64,000 nt of DNA from Phorcus lineatus (Eukaryota; Mollusca; Gastropoda; Trochida; Trochidae), in the NCBI GenBank assembly GCA_921293015.1, contig OV121092.1, forward strand, positions 37,145,764-37,209,763, read 5' to 3'. This document shows, piece after piece, positions 12,480-26,900 of the stretch (the first letter of the stretch is position 1; each line of letters begins with the position of its first letter). The notes under the pieces were generated by a model that worked only from the letters and a program-made list of their open reading frames with translations, made no database searches and was not told the DNA's origin. The translations under genes were made by a program, and so were the position numbers.

Positions 12480-15420
12480 CTTAAAAATGCATATTTCTAA
12501 ACCAAACTTTCATCAAATGTACACCACATTGTGTTCTATCGATTGAGCAATACCAATTTCATGTCCGATTCTTGGTTTGGGCTCCAGATTCGAGCTTAAA
12601 CAGGTACAGATAGCTGATTTTGACCAAATTCGCGGGAAAAGACTGAGTCCAAGATATGCATATTGTTGTAGCGAGCGCGATAACTTTCTTAAAAATGCAT
12701 ATTTCTAAACCAAACTTTCATCAAATGTACACCACATTGTGTTCTATCGATTGAGCAACAGCAATTTCCTGTCCGATTCTTGGTTTGGGCTCCGGATTCG
12801 AGCTTAAACAGGTACAGATAGCTGATTTTGAACAAATTCGCGGAAAAAGACTGAGTCCAATATATGCATATTGTTGTAGCGAGCGCGATAACTTTCTTAA
12901 AAATGCATATTTCTAAACCAAACTTTCATCAAATGTACATCACATTGTGTTCTATCAATTGAGCAATACCAATTTCCTGTCCGATTCTTGGTTTGGCCTC
13001 CAGATTCGAGCTTAAACAGGTACAGATAGCTGATTTTGACCAAATTCGCGGAAAAAGACTGAGTCCAATATATGCATATTGTTGTAGCGAGCGCGATAAC
13101 TTTCTTAAAAATGCATATTTCTAAACCAAACTTTTATCAAATGTACATCACATTGTGTTCTATCGATTGAGCAATACCAATTTCCTGTCCGATTCTTGGT
13201 TTGGGCTCCAGATTTGAGCTTAAACAGGTACAGATAGCTGATTTTGACCAAATTCGCGGAAAAAGACTGAGTCCAATATATGCATATTGTTGTAGCGAGC
13301 GCGATAACTTTCTTAAAAATGCATATTTCTAAACCAAACTTTCATCAAATGTACATCACATTGTGTTCTATCGATTGAGCAATACCAATTTCCTGTCTGA
13401 TTCTTGGTTTGGCCTCCAGATTCGAGCTTAAACAAGTACAGATAGCTGATTTTGAACAAATTCGCGGAAAAAGACTGAGTCCAATATATGCATATTGTTG
13501 TAGCGAGCACGATAACTTTCTTAAAAATGCATATTTCTAAACCAAACTTTCATCAAATGTACACCACATTGTGTTCTATCGATTGAGCAATACCAATTTC
13601 ATGTCCGATTCTTGGTTTGGCCTCCAGATTCGAGCTTAAACAGGTACATATAGCTGATTTTGACCAAATTTGCGAAAAAAGACTGAGTCCAATATATGCA
13701 TATTGTTGTAGCGAGCACGATAACTTTCTTAAAAATGCATATTTCTAAACCAAACTTTAATCAAATGTACATCACATTGTGTTCTATAGATTGAGCAATA
13801 CCAATTTCCTGTCTGATTCTTGGTTTGGCCTCCAGATTCGAGCTTAAACAGGTACAGATAGCTGATTTTGAACAAATTCGCGGAAAAAGACTGAGTCCAA
13901 TATATGCATATTGTTGTAGCGAGCGCGATAACTTTCTTAAAAATGCATAATTCTTAACCAAACTTTCATCAAATGTACACCACATTGTGTTCTATCGATT
14001 GAGTAATACCAATTTCCTGTCCGATTCTTGGTTTGGCCTCAAGTTTCGAGCTTAAACAGGTACAGATAGCTGATTTTGACCAAATTCGCGGAAAAAGACT
14101 GAGTCCAATATATGCATATTGTTGTAGCGAGCACGATAACTTTCTTAAAAATGCATATTTCTAAACCAAACTTTCATCAAATGTACATCACATTGTGTTC
14201 TATCGATTGAGCAATAGCAATTTCATGTCCGATTCTTGGTTTGGCCTCCAGATTCGAGCTTAAACAGGTACAGATAGCTGATTTTGACCAAATTCGCGGA
14301 AAAAGACTGAGTCCAAGATATGCATATTGTTGTAGCGAGCGCGATAACTTTCTTAAAAATGCATATTTCTAAACCAAACTTTCATCAAATGTACATCACA
14401 TTGTGTTTTATCGATTGAGCAAGACCAATTTCCTGTCCGGTTCTTGGTTTGGCCTCAAGTTTCGAGCTTAAACAGGTACAGATAGCTGATTTTGACCAAA
14501 TTCGCGGGAAAAGACTGAGTCCAATATATGCATATTGTTGTAGCGAGCGCGATAACTTTCTTAAAAATGCATATTTCTAAACCAAACTTTCATCAAATGT
14601 ACATCACATTGTGTTCTATCGATTGAGCAATACCAATTTCCTGTCCGATTCTTGGTTTGGGCTCAAGATTCGAGCTTAAACAGGTACAGATAGCTGATTT
14701 TGAACAAATTCGCGGAAAAAGACTGAGTCCAATATATGCATATTGTTGTAGCGAGCACGATAACTTTCTTAAAAATGCATATTTCTAAACCAAACTTTCA
14801 TCAAATGTACACCACATTGTGTTCTATCGATTGAGCAATACCAATTTCATGTCCGATTCTTGGTTTGGGCTCCAGATTCGAGCTTAAACAGGTACAGATA
14901 GCTGATTTTGACCAAATTCGCGGGAAAAGACTGAGTCCAAGATATGCATATTGTTGTAGCGAGCGCGATAACTTTCTTAAAAATGCATATTTCTAAACCA
15001 AACTTTCATCAAATGTACATCACATTGTGTTCTATCGATTGAGCAATACCAATTTCCTGTCCGAGTCTTGGTTTGGGCTCAAGATTCGAGCTTAAACAGG
15101 TACAGATAGCTGATTTTGAACAAACTCGCGGAAAAAGACTGAGTCCAATATATGCATATTGTTGTAGCGAGCACGATAACTTTCTTAAAAATGCATATTT
15201 CTAAACCAAACTTTCATCAAATGTACACCACATTGTGTTCTATCGATTGAGCAACAGCAATTTCCTGTCCGATTCTTGGTTTGGGCTCCAGATTTGAGCT
15301 TAAACAGGTACAGATAGCTGATTTTGACCAAATTCGCGGGAAAAGACTGAGTCCAATATATGCATATTGTTGTAGCGAGCGCGATAACTTTCTTAAAAAT
15401 GCATATTTCTAAACCAAACA
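12385..15420. repeat. ~3-kb segment, copy 1 of 3
   Basis: Order from 12,480: A, G (CTCCGG), H, K (TTTATC, ATTTGAG), D, A with GGCCTCC and TATAG, D (TTAATC, TATAGATT), E (CTTAACC), F', B (TTTTATCG), K, A, C (AAACTCGCG), G (ATTTGAG). The same string with the same rare changes is found 8,112 bp later and again 11,232 bp later. Only a few substitutions separate the copies, for example AACAAGTAC here near 13,431 against AACAGGTAC in copy 2, and ATATTG against ATTTTG in the E unit. The left edge is in the right half of the hybrid at 12,272. The right edge shared with copy 2 is within the first 30 bases of the unit at 15,392. Confidence 0.9.
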
Positions 15421-16847
15421 TTCATCAAATGTACACCACATTGTGTTCTATCGATTGAGCAACAGCAATTTCCTGTCCGATTCTTGGTTTGGGCTCCAGA
15501 TTCGAGCTTAAACAGGTACAGATAGCTGATTTTGAACAAATTCGCGGAAAATGACTGAGTCCAATATATGCATATTGTTGTAGCAAACGCGATAACTTTC
15601 TTAAAAATGCATACTTCTAAACCAAACTTTCATCAAATGTACATCACATTGTGTTCTATCGATTGAGCAATACCAATTTCCTGTCCGAGTCTTGGTTTGG
15701 GCTCAAGATTCGAGCTTAAACAGGTACAGATAGCTGATTTTGAACAAATTCGCGGAAAAAGACTGAGTCCAATATATGCATATTGTTGTAGCGAGCACGA
15801 TAACTTTCTTAAAAATGCATATTTCTAAACCAAACTTTCATCAAATGTACACCACATTGTGTTCTATCGATTGAGCAATACCAATTTCATGTCCTATTAT
15901 TGGTTTGGGCTCAAGATTCGAGCTTAAACAGGTACAGATAGCTGATTTTGACCAAATTCGCGGAAAAAGACTGAGTCCAATATATGCATATTGTTGTAGC
16001 GAGCACGATAACTTTCTTAAAAATGCATATTTCTAAACCAAACTTTCATCAAATGTACACCACATTGTGTTCTATCGATTGAGCAATAGCAATTTCATGT
16101 CCGATTCTTGGTTTGGGCTCCAGATTCGAGCTTAAACAGGTACAGATAGCTGATTTTGACCAAATTCGCGGGAAAAGACTGAGTCCAATATATGCATATT
16201 GTTGTAGCGAGCGCGATAACTTTCTTAAAAATGCATATTTCTAAACCAAACATTCATCAAATGTACACCACATTGTGTTCTATCGATTGAGCAACAGCAA
16301 TTTCCTGTCCGATTCTTGGTTTGGCCTCCAGATTCGAGCTTAAACAGGTACAGATAGCTGATTTTGACCAAATTCGCGGAAAAAGACTGAGTCCAATATA
16401 TGCATATGGTTGTAGCGAGCGCGATAACTTTCTTAAAAATGCATATTTCTAAACCAAACTTTCATCAAATGTACACCACATTGTGTTCTATCGATTGAGC
16501 AACAGCAATTTCCTGTCCGATTCTTGGTTTGGCCTCCAGATTCGAGCTTAAACAGGTACAGATAGCTGATTTTGACCAAATTCGCGGAAAAAGACTGAGT
16601 CCAATATATGCATATGGTTGTAGCGAGCGCGATAACTTTCTTAAAAATGCATATTTCTAAACCAAACTTTCATCAAATGTACATCACATTGTGTTCTATC
16701 AATTGAGCAATACCAATTTCCTGTCCGATTCTTGGTTTGGCCTCCAGATTCGAGCTTAAACAGGTACAGATAGCTGATTTTGAACAAATTCGCGGAAAAA
16801 GACTGAGTCCAATATATGCATATTGTTGTAGCGAGCGTGATAACTTT
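15392..16847. repeat. G*-C-J-F-G-G-H run of the nine-monomer HOR family
   Basis: Seven units: G* at 15,392 (A at p29, GAAAATGAC, AGCAAACG), C (C at p15), J, F (CGCGGG), two G units with GGCCTCC and ATATGGTTG, and H with GAAC. This is the core order of the 1,872-bp HOR with one G unit duplicated. The same run, including the paired ATATGG units, is repeated at 26,624-28,079, offset 11,232 bp. Confidence 0.85.
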
Positions 16848-18095
16848 CTTAAAAATGCATATTTCTAAACCAAACTTTCATCAAATGTACATCACATTGT
16901 GTTCTATCAATTGAGCAATACCAATTTCCTGTCCGATTCTTGGTTTGGCCTCCAGATTCGAGCTTAAACAGGTACAGATAGCTGATTTTGACCAAATTCG
17001 CGGAAAAAGACTGAGTCCAATATATGCATATTGTTGTAGCGAGCGTGATAACTTTCTTAAAAATGCATATTTCTAAACCAAACTTTCATCAAATGTACAT
17101 CACATTGTGTTCTAACAATTGAGCAATACCAATTTCCTGTCCGATTCTTGGTTTGGCCTCCAGATTCGAGCTTAAACAGGTACAGATAGCTGATTTTAAC
17201 CAAATTCGCGGAAAAAGACTGAGTCCAATATATGCATATTGTTGTAGCGAGCGCTATAACTTTCTTAAAAATGCATATTTCTAAACCAAACTTTCATCAA
17301 ATGTACATCACATTGTGTTCTATCAATTGAGCAATACCAATTTCCTGTCCGATTCTTGGTTTGGCCTCCAGATTCGAGCTTAAACAGGTACAGATAGCTG
17401 ATTTTGACCAAATTCGCGGAAAAAGACTGAGTCCAATATATGCATATTGTTGTAGCGAGCGTGATAACTTTCTTAAAAATGCATATTTCTAAACCAAACT
17501 TTCATCAAATGTACATCACATTGTGTTCTAACAATTGAGCAATACCAATTTCCTGTCCGATTCTTGGTTTGGCCTCCAGATTCGAGCTTAAACAGGTACA
17601 GATAGCTGATTTTAACCAAATTCGCGGAAAAAGACTGAGTCCAATATATGCATATTGTTGTAGCGAGCGCTATAACTTTCTTAAAAATGCATATTTCTAA
17701 ACCAAACTTTCATCAAATGTACATCACATTGTGTTCTATCAATTGAGCAATACCAATTTCCTGTCCGATTCTTGGTTTGGCCTCCAGATTCGAGCTTAAA
17801 CAGGTACAGATAGCTGATTTTGACCAAATTCGCGGAAAAAGACTGAGTCCAATATATGCATATTGTTGTAGCGAGCGTGATAACTTTCTTAAAAATGCAT
17901 ATTTCTAAACCAAACTTTCATCAAATGTACATCACATTGTGTTCTAACAATTGAGCAATACCAATTTCCTGTCCGATTCTTGGTTTGGCCTCCAGATTCG
18001 AGCTTAAACAGGTACAGATAGCTGATTTTAACCAAATTCGCGGAAAAAGACTGAGTCCAATATATGCATATTGTTGTAGCGAGCGCTATAACTTT
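16848..18095. repeat. 416-bp dimer HOR H-I (three copies)
   Basis: H (ATCAAT, GCGTG) and I (AACAAT, TTTTAACC, GCGCTAT) alternate three times at 16,848, 17,264 and 17,680. By eye the dimers look identical, so the expansion is probably recent. The related run at 28,080-28,911 has two dimers, with ATCGAT in the second H. Confidence 0.9.
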
Positions 18096-19967
18096 CTTAA
18101 AAATGCATATTTCTAAACCAAACTTTCATCAAATGTACACCACATTGTGTTCTATCGATTGAGTAATACCAATTTCCTGTCCGATTCTTGGTTTGGCCTC
18201 CAGATTCGAGCTTAAACAGGTACAGATAGCTGATTTTGACCAAATTCGCGGAAAAAGACTGAGTCCAATATATGCATTTTGTTGTAGCGAGCACGATAAC
18301 TTTCTTAAAAATGCATATTTCTAAACCAAACTTTCATCAAATGTACACCACATTGTGTTCTATCGATTGAGCAACAGCAATTTCATGTCCGATTCTTGGT
18401 TTGGGCTCCAGATTCGAGCTTAAACAGGTACAGATAGCTGATTTTGACCAAATTCGCGGGAAAAGACTGAGTCCAATATATGCATATTGTTGTAGCGAGC
18501 GCGATAACTTTCTTAAAAATGCATATTTCTAAACCAAACATTCATCAAATGTACACCACATTGTGTTCTATCGATTGAGCAACAGCAATTTCCTGTCCGA
18601 TTCTTGGTTTGGGCTCCAGATTCGAGCTTAAACAGGTACAGATAGCTGATTTTGAACAAATTCGCGGAAAATGACTGAGTCCAATATATGCATATTGTTG
18701 TAGCAAACGCGATAACTTTCTTAAAAATGCATACTTCTAAACCAAACTTTCATCAAATGTACATCACATTGTGTTCTATCGATTGAGCAATACCAATTTC
18801 CTGTCCGAGTCTTGGTTTGGGCTCAAGATTCGAGCTTAAACAGGTACAGATAGCTGATTTTGAACAAATTCGCGGAAAAAGACTGAGTCCAATATATGCA
18901 TATTGTTGTAGCGAGCACGATAACTTTCTTAAAAATGCATATTTCTAAACCAAACTTTCATCAAATGTACACCACATTGTGTTCTATCGATTGAGCAATA
19001 CCAATTTCATGTCCTATTATTGGTTTGGGCTCAAGATTCGAGCTTAAACAGGTACAGATAGCTGATTTTGACCAAATTCGCGGAAAAAGACTGAGTCCAA
19101 TATATGCATATTGTTGTAGCGAGCACGATAACTTTCTTAAAAATGCATATTTCTAAACCAAACTTTCATCAAATGTACACCACATTGTGTTCTATCGATT
19201 GAGCAATAGCAATTTCATGTCCGATTCTTGGTTTGGGCTCCAGATTCGAGCTTAAACAGGTACAGATAGCTGATTTTGACCAAATTCGCGGGAAAAGACT
19301 GAGTCCAATATATGCATATTGTTGTAGCGAGCGCGATAACTTTCTTAAAAATGCATATTTCTAAACCAAACATTCATCAAATGTACACCACATTGTGTTC
19401 TATCGATTGAGCAACAGCAATTTCCTGTCCGATTCTTGGTTTGGCCTCCAGATTCGAGCTTAAACAGGTACAGATAGCTGATTTTGACCAAATTCGCGGA
19501 AAAAGACTGAGTCCAATATATGCATATTGTTGTAGCGAGCGCGATAACTTTCTTAAAAATGCATATTTCTAAACCAAACTTTCATCAAATGTACATCACA
19601 TTGTGTTCTATCAATTGAGCAATACCAATTTCCTGTCCGATTCTTGGTTTGGCCTCCAGATTCGAGCTTAAACAGGTACAGATAGCTGATTTTGACCAAA
19701 TTCGCGGAAAAAGACTGAGTCCAATATATGCATATTGTTGTAGCGAGCGTGATAACTTTCTTAAAAATGCATATTTCTAAACCAAACTTTCATCAAATGT
19801 ACATCACATTGTGTTCTAACAATTGAGCAATACCAATTTCCTGTCCGATTCTTGGTTTGGCCTCCAGATTCGAGCTTAAACAGGTACAGATAGCTGATTT
19901 TAACCAAATTCGCGGAAAAAGACTGAGTCCAATATATGCATATTGTTGTAGCGAGCGCGATAACTTT
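18096..19967. repeat. Nine-monomer HOR unit, 1,872 bp (E-G-G*-C-J-F-G-H-I)
   Basis: Reading order: E (T at p15 in this copy, ATTTTG, GCACG), G with p82 A and CGCGGG, G* (A at p29, GAAAATGAC, AGCAAACG), C (C at p15, GAGTC), J (CCTATTATTGG), F with CGCGGG, G with A at p29 and GGCCTCC, H with GCGTG, I with TTTTAACC. The same order recurs at 28,912, 31,824 and 33,696. Here E has T at p15, while the other E copies have A; the left edge of this E may be a crossover with the H-I dimers before it. Confidence 0.9.
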
Positions 19968-20591
19968 CTTAAAAATGCATAATTCTAAACCAAACTTTCA
20001 TCAAATGTACACCACATTGTGTTCTATCGATTGAGTAATACCAATTTCCTGTCCGATTCTTGGTTTGGCCTCCAGATTCGAGCTTAAACAGGTACAGATA
20101 GCTGATTTTGACCAAATTCGCGGAAAAAGACTGAGTCCAAGATATGCATATTGTTGTAGCGAGCGCGATAACTTTCTTAAAAATGCATATTTCTAAACCA
20201 AACTTTCATCAAATGTACATCACATTGTGTTCTATCGATTGAGCAAGACCAATTTCCTGTCCGGTTCTTGGTTTGGCCTCAAGTTTCGAGCTTAAACAGG
20301 TACAGATAGCTGATTTTGACCAAATTCGCGGAAAAAGACTGAGTCCAATATATGCATATTGTTGTAGCGAGCGCGATAACTTTCTTAAAAATGCATATTT
20401 CTAAACCAAACTTTCATCAAATGTACATCACATTGTGTTCTATCGATTGAGCAATACCAATTTCCTGTCCGATTCTTGGTTTGGCCTCCAGATTCGAGCT
20501 TAAACAGGTACAGATAGCTGATTTTGAACAAATTCGCGGAAAAAGACTGAGTCCAATATATGCATATTGTTGTAGCGAGCACGATAACTTT
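19968..20591. repeat. E-B-K bridge between HOR domains
   Basis: Three units: an E with A at p15 but CCAAGAT/GCGCG at the right end, a B with CAGATAG, and a K with GAAC/GCACG. The E unit is a hybrid, with an E left side and a right end typical of F' units in F'-B-K strings. This marks the switch from the nine-monomer HOR to copy 2 of the 3-kb segment. The right half of the K unit already matches the hybrid at 12,272. Confidence 0.8.
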
Positions 20592-23532
20592 CTTAAAAAT
20601 GCATATTTCTAAACCAAACTTTCATCAAATGTACACCACATTGTGTTCTATCGATTGAGCAATACCAATTTCATGTCCGATTCTTGGTTTGGGCTCCAGA
20701 TTCGAGCTTAAACAGGTACAGATAGCTGATTTTGACCAAATTCGCGGGAAAAGACTGAGTCCAAGATATGCATATTGTTGTAGCGAGCGCGATAACTTTC
20801 TTAAAAATGCATATTTCTAAACCAAACTTTCATCAAATGTACACCACATTGTGTTCTATCGATTGAGCAACAGCAATTTCCTGTCCGATTCTTGGTTTGG
20901 GCTCCGGATTCGAGCTTAAACAGGTACAGATAGCTGATTTTGAACAAATTCGCGGAAAAAGACTGAGTCCAATATATGCATATTGTTGTAGCGAGCGCGA
21001 TAACTTTCTTAAAAATGCATATTTCTAAACCAAACTTTCATCAAATGTACATCACATTGTGTTCTATCAATTGAGCAATACCAATTTCCTGTCCGATTCT
21101 TGGTTTGGCCTCCAGATTCGAGCTTAAACAGGTACAGATAGCTGATTTTGACCAAATTCGCGGAAAAAGACTGAGTCCAATATATGCATATTGTTGTAGC
21201 GAGCGCGATAACTTTCTTAAAAATGCATATTTCTAAACCAAACTTTTATCAAATGTACATCACATTGTGTTCTATCGATTGAGCAATACCAATTTCCTGT
21301 CCGATTCTTGGTTTGGGCTCCAGATTTGAGCTTAAACAGGTACAGATAGCTGATTTTGACCAAATTCGCGGAAAAAGACTGAGTCCAATATATGCATATT
21401 GTTGTAGCGAGCGCGATAACTTTCTTAAAAATGCATATTTCTAAACCAAACTTTCATCAAATGTACATCACATTGTGTTCTATCGATTGAGCAATACCAA
21501 TTTCCTGTCTGATTCTTGGTTTGGCCTCCAGATTCGAGCTTAAACAGGTACAGATAGCTGATTTTGAACAAATTCGCGGAAAAAGACTGAGTCCAATATA
21601 TGCATATTGTTGTAGCGAGCACGATAACTTTCTTAAAAATGCATATTTCTAAACCAAACTTTCATCAAATGTACACCACATTGTGTTCTATCGATTGAGC
21701 AATACCAATTTCATGTCCGATTCTTGGTTTGGCCTCCAGATTCGAGCTTAAACAGGTACATATAGCTGATTTTGACCAAATTTGCGAAAAAAGACTGAGT
21801 CCAATATATGCATATTGTTGTAGCGAGCACGATAACTTTCTTAAAAATGCATATTTCTAAACCAAACTTTAATCAAATGTACATCACATTGTGTTCTATA
21901 GATTGAGCAATACCAATTTCCTGTCTGATTCTTGGTTTGGCCTCCAGATTCGAGCTTAAACAGGTACAGATAGCTGATTTTGAACAAATTCGCGGAAAAA
22001 GACTGAGTCCAATATATGCATATTGTTGTAGCGAGCGCGATAACTTTCTTAAAAATGCATAATTCTTAACCAAACTTTCATCAAATGTACACCACATTGT
22101 GTTCTATCGATTGAGTAATACCAATTTCCTGTCCGATTCTTGGTTTGGCCTCAAGTTTCGAGCTTAAACAGGTACAGATAGCTGATTTTGACCAAATTCG
22201 CGGAAAAAGACTGAGTCCAATATATGCATTTTGTTGTAGCGAGCACGATAACTTTCTTAAAAATGCATATTTCTAAACCAAACTTTCATCAAATGTACAT
22301 CACATTGTGTTCTATCGATTGAGCAATAGCAATTTCATGTCCGATTCTTGGTTTGGCCTCCAGATTCGAGCTTAAACAGGTACAGATAGCTGATTTTGAC
22401 CAAATTCGCGGAAAAAGACTGAGTCCAAGATATGCATATTGTTGTAGCGAGCGCGATAACTTTCTTAAAAATGCATATTTCTAAACCAAACTTTCATCAA
22501 ATGTACATCACATTGTGTTTTATCGATTGAGCAAGACCAATTTCCTGTCCGGTTCTTGGTTTGGCCTCAAGTTTCGAGCTTAAACAGGTACAGATAGCTG
22601 ATTTTGACCAAATTCGCGGGAAAAGACTGAGTCCAATATATGCATATTGTTGTAGCGAGCGCGATAACTTTCTTAAAAATGCATATTTCTAAACCAAACT
22701 TTCATCAAATGTACATCACATTGTGTTCTATCGATTGAGCAATACCAATTTCCTGTCCGGTTCTTGGTTTGGGCTCAAGATTCGAGCTTAAACAGGTACA
22801 GATAGCTGATTTTGAACAAATTCGCGGAAAAAGACTGAGTCCAATATATGCATATTGTTGTAGCGAGCACGATAACTTTCTTAAAAATGCATATTTCTAA
22901 ACCAAACTTTCATCAAATGTACACCACATTGTGTTCTATCGATTGAGCAATACCAATTTCATGTCCGATTCTTGGTTTGGGCTCCAGATTCGAGCTTAAA
23001 CAGGTACAGATAGCTGATTTTGACCAAATTCGCGGGAAAAGACTGAGTCCAAGATATGCATATTGTTGTAGCGAGCGCGATAACTTTCTTAAAAATGCAT
23101 ATTTCTAAACCAAACTTTCATCAAATGTACATCACATTGTGTTCTATCGATTGAGCAATACCAATTTCCTGTCCGAGTCTTGGTTTGGGCTCAAGATTCG
23201 AGCTTAAACAGGTACAGATAGCTGATTTTGAACAAACTCGCGGAAAAAGACTGAGTCCAATATATGCATATTGTTGTAGCGAGCACGATAACTTTCTTAA
23301 AAATGCATATTTCTAAACCAAACTTTCATCAAATGTACACCACATTGTGTTCTATCGATTGAGCAACAGCAATTTCCTGTCCGATTCTTGGTTTGGGCTC
23401 CAGATTTGAGCTTAAACAGGTACAGATAGCTGATTTTGACCAAATTCGCGGGAAAAGACTGAGTCCAATATATGCATATTGTTGTAGCGAGCGCGATAAC
23501 TTTCTTAAAAATGCATATTTCTAAACCAAACA
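20497..23532. repeat. ~3-kb segment, copy 2 of 3
   Basis: Matches 12,385-15,420 at an offset of 8,112 bp (39 monomers), with the same rare markers in the same order: CTCCGG, TTTATC, ATTTGAG, TTAATC with TATAGATT, CTTAACC, TTTTATCG, AAACTCGCG. Differences I noticed are AACAGGTAC, ATTTTG in the E unit, and CCGGTT in the K-like unit near 22,757. The match ends abruptly after the A at p29 of the unit at 23,504, where the sequence switches to a D monomer. That switch is a visible recombination junction. Confidence 0.9.
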
Positions 23533-23919
23533 TTCATCAAATGTACATCACATTGTGTTCTATCGATTGAGCAATACCAATTTCCTGTCTGATTCTTGGT
23601 TTGGCCTCCAGATTCGAGCTTAAACAGGTACAGATAGCTGATTTTGAACAAATTCGCGGAAAAAGACTGAGTCCAATATATGCATATTGTTGTAGCGAGC
23701 ACGATAACTTTCTTAAAAATGCATATTTCTAAACCAAACTTTCATCAAATGTACACCACATTGTGTTCTATCGATTGAGCAATACCAATTTCATGTCCGA
23801 TTCTTGGTTTGGCCTCCAGATTCGAGCTTAAACAGGTACATATAGCTGATTTTGACCAAATTTGCGAAAAAAGACTGAGTCCAAGATATGCATATTGTTG
23901 TAGCGAGCGCGATAACTTT
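23504..23919. repeat. Recombinant two-monomer junction (G/D and A/A hybrids)
   Basis: The unit at 23,504 starts like G* (A at p29, AAACATTC) but from p45 on is type D (TACATC, CTGATT, GAAC, GCACG). The next unit at 23,712 begins as the GGCCTCC/TATAG/TTTGCG form of A and ends CCAAGAT/GCGCG, as in the A unit that leads the 3-kb segment. Two switches in 400 bp are consistent with the crossover that produced the tandem 3,120-bp spacing between copies 2 and 3. Confidence 0.8.
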
Positions 23920-26900
23920 CTTAAAAATGCATATTTCTAAACCAAACTTTCATCAAATGTACACCACATTGTGTTCTATCGATTGAGCAACAGCAATTTC
24001 CTGTCCGATTCTTGGTTTGGGCTCCGGATTCGAGCTTAAACAGGTACAGATAGCTGATTTTGAACAAATTCGCGGAAAAAGACTGAGTCCAATATATGCA
24101 TATTGTTGTAGCGAGCGCGATAACTTTCTTAAAAATGCATATTTCTAAACCAAACTTTCATCAAATGTACATCACATTGTGTTCTATCAATTGAGCAATA
24201 CCAATTTCCTGTCCGATTCTTGGTTTGGCCTCCAGATTCGAGCTTAAACAGGTACAGATAGCTGATTTTGACCAAATTCGCGGAAAAAGACTGAGTCCAA
24301 TATATGCATATTGTTGTAGCGAGCGCGATAACTTTCTTAAAAATGCATATTTCTAAACCAAACTTTTATCAAATGTACATCACATTGTGTTCTATCGATT
24401 GAGCAATACCAATTTCCTGTCCGATTCTTGGTTTGGGCTCCAGATTTGAGCTTAAACAGGTACAGATAGCTGATTTTGACCAAATTCGCGGAAAAAGACT
24501 GAGTCCAATATATGCATATTGTTGTAGCGAGCGCGATAACTTTCTTAAAAATGCATATTTCTAAACCAAACTTTCATCAAATGTACATCACATTGTGTTC
24601 TATCGATTGAGCAATACCAATTTCCTGTCTGATTCTTGGTTTGGCCTCCAGATTCGAGCTTAAACAGGTACAGATAGCTGATTTTGAACAAATTCGCGGA
24701 AAAAGACTGAGTCCAATATATGCATATTGTTGTAGCGAGCACGATAACTTTCTTAAAAATGCATATTTCTAAACCAAACTTTCATCAAATGTACACCACA
24801 TTGTGTTCTATCGATTGAGCAATACCAATTTCATGTCCGATTCTTGGTTTGGCCTCCAGATTCGAGCTTAAACAGGTACATATAGCTGATTTTGACCAAA
24901 TTTGCGAAAAAAGACTGAGTCCAATATATGCATATTGTTGTAGCGAGCACGATAACTTTCTTAAAAATGCATATTTCTAAACCAAACTTTAATCAAATGT
25001 ACATCACATTGTGTTCTATAGATTGAGCAATACCAATTTCCTGTCTGATTCTTGGTTTGGCCTCCAGATTCGAGCTTAAACAGGTACAGATAGCTGATTT
25101 TGAACAAATTCGCGGAAAAAGACTGAGTCCAATATATGCATATTGTTGTAGCGAGCGCGATAACTTTCTTAAAAATGCATAATTCTTAACCAAACTTTCA
25201 TCAAATGTACACCACATTGTGTTCTATCGATTGAGTAATACCAATTTCCTGTCCGATTCTTGGTTTGGCCTCAAGTTTCGAGCTTAAACAGGTACAGATA
25301 GCTGATTTTGACCAAATTCGCGGAAAAAGACTGAGTCCAATATATGCATTTTGTTGTAGCGAGCACGATAACTTTCTTAAAAATGCATATTTCTAAACCA
25401 AACTTTCATCAAATGTACATCACATTGTGTTCTATCGATTGAGCAATAGCAATTTCATGTCCGATTCTTGGTTTGGCCTCCAGATTCGAGCTTAAACAGG
25501 TACAGATAGCTGATTTTGACCAAATTCGCGGAAAAAGACTGAGTCCAAGATATGCATATTGTTGTAGCGAGCGCGATAACTTTCTTAAAAATGCATATTT
25601 CTAAACCAAACTTTCATCAAATGTACATCACATTGTGTTTTATCGATTGAGCAAGACCAATTTCCTGTCCGGTTCTTGGTTTGGCCTCAAGTTTCGAGCT
25701 TAAACAGGTACAGATAGCTGATTTTGACCAAATTCGCGGGAAAAGACTGAGTCAAATATATGCATATTGTTGTAGCGAGCGCGATAACTTTCTTAAAAAT
25801 GCATATTTCTAAACCAAACTTTCATCAAATGTACATCACATTGTGTTCTATCGATTGAGCAATACCAATTTCCTGTCCGATTCTTGGTTTGGGCTCAAGA
25901 TTCGAGCTTAAACAGGTACAGATAGCTGATTTTGAACAAATTCGCGGAAAAAGACTGAGTCCAATATATGCATATTGTTGTAGCGAGCACGATAACTTTC
26001 TTAAAAATGCATATTTCTAAACCAAACTTTCATCAAATGTACACCACATTGTGTTCTATCGATTGAGCAATACCAATTTCATGTCCGATTCTTGGTTTGG
26101 GCTCCAGATTCGAGCTTAAACAGGTACAGATAGCTGATTTTGACCAAATTCGCGGGAAAAGACTGAGTCCAAGATATGCATATTGTTGTAGCGAGCGCGA
26201 TAACTTTCTTAAAAATGCATATTTCTAAACCAAACTTTCATCAAATGTACATCACATTGTGTTCTATCGATTGAGCAATACCAATTTCCTGTCCGAGTCT
26301 TGGTTTGGGCTCAAGATTCGAGCTTAAACAGGTACAGATAGCTGATTTTGAACAAACTCGCGGAAAAAGACTGAGTCCAATATATGCATATTGTTGTAGC
26401 GAGCACGATAACTTTCTTAAAAATGCATATTTCTAAACCAAACTTTCATCAAATGTACACCACATTGTGTTCTATCGATTGAGCAACAGCAATTTCCTGT
26501 CCGATTCTTGGTTTGGGCTCCAGATTTGAGCTTAAACAGGTACAGATAGCTGATTTTGACCAAATTCGCGGGAAAAGACTGAGTCCAATATATGCATATT
26601 GTTGTAGCGAGCGCGATAACTTTCTTAAAAATGCATATTTCTAAACCAAACATTCATCAAATGTACACCACATTGTGTTCTATCGATTGAGCAACAGCAA
26701 TTTCCTGTCCGATTCTTGGTTTGGGCTCCAGATTCGAGCTTAAACAGGTACAGATAGCTGATTTTGAACAAATTCGCGGAAAATGACTGAGTCCAATATA
26801 TGCATATTGTTGTAGCAAACGCGATAACTTTCTTAAAAATGCATACTTCTAAACCAAACTTTCATCAAATGTACATCACATTGTGTTCTATCGATTGAGC

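Noticed and set aside
13761-13985. 74-codon minus-strand ORF (also 21,873, 24,993 and 43,714)
   Set aside because: The frame is open because CTTAACC or TTTGTAAACC removes the TAG that lies in TTCTAAACC on the minus strand. The first three are copies within the ~3-kb block; no protein family is recognisable.
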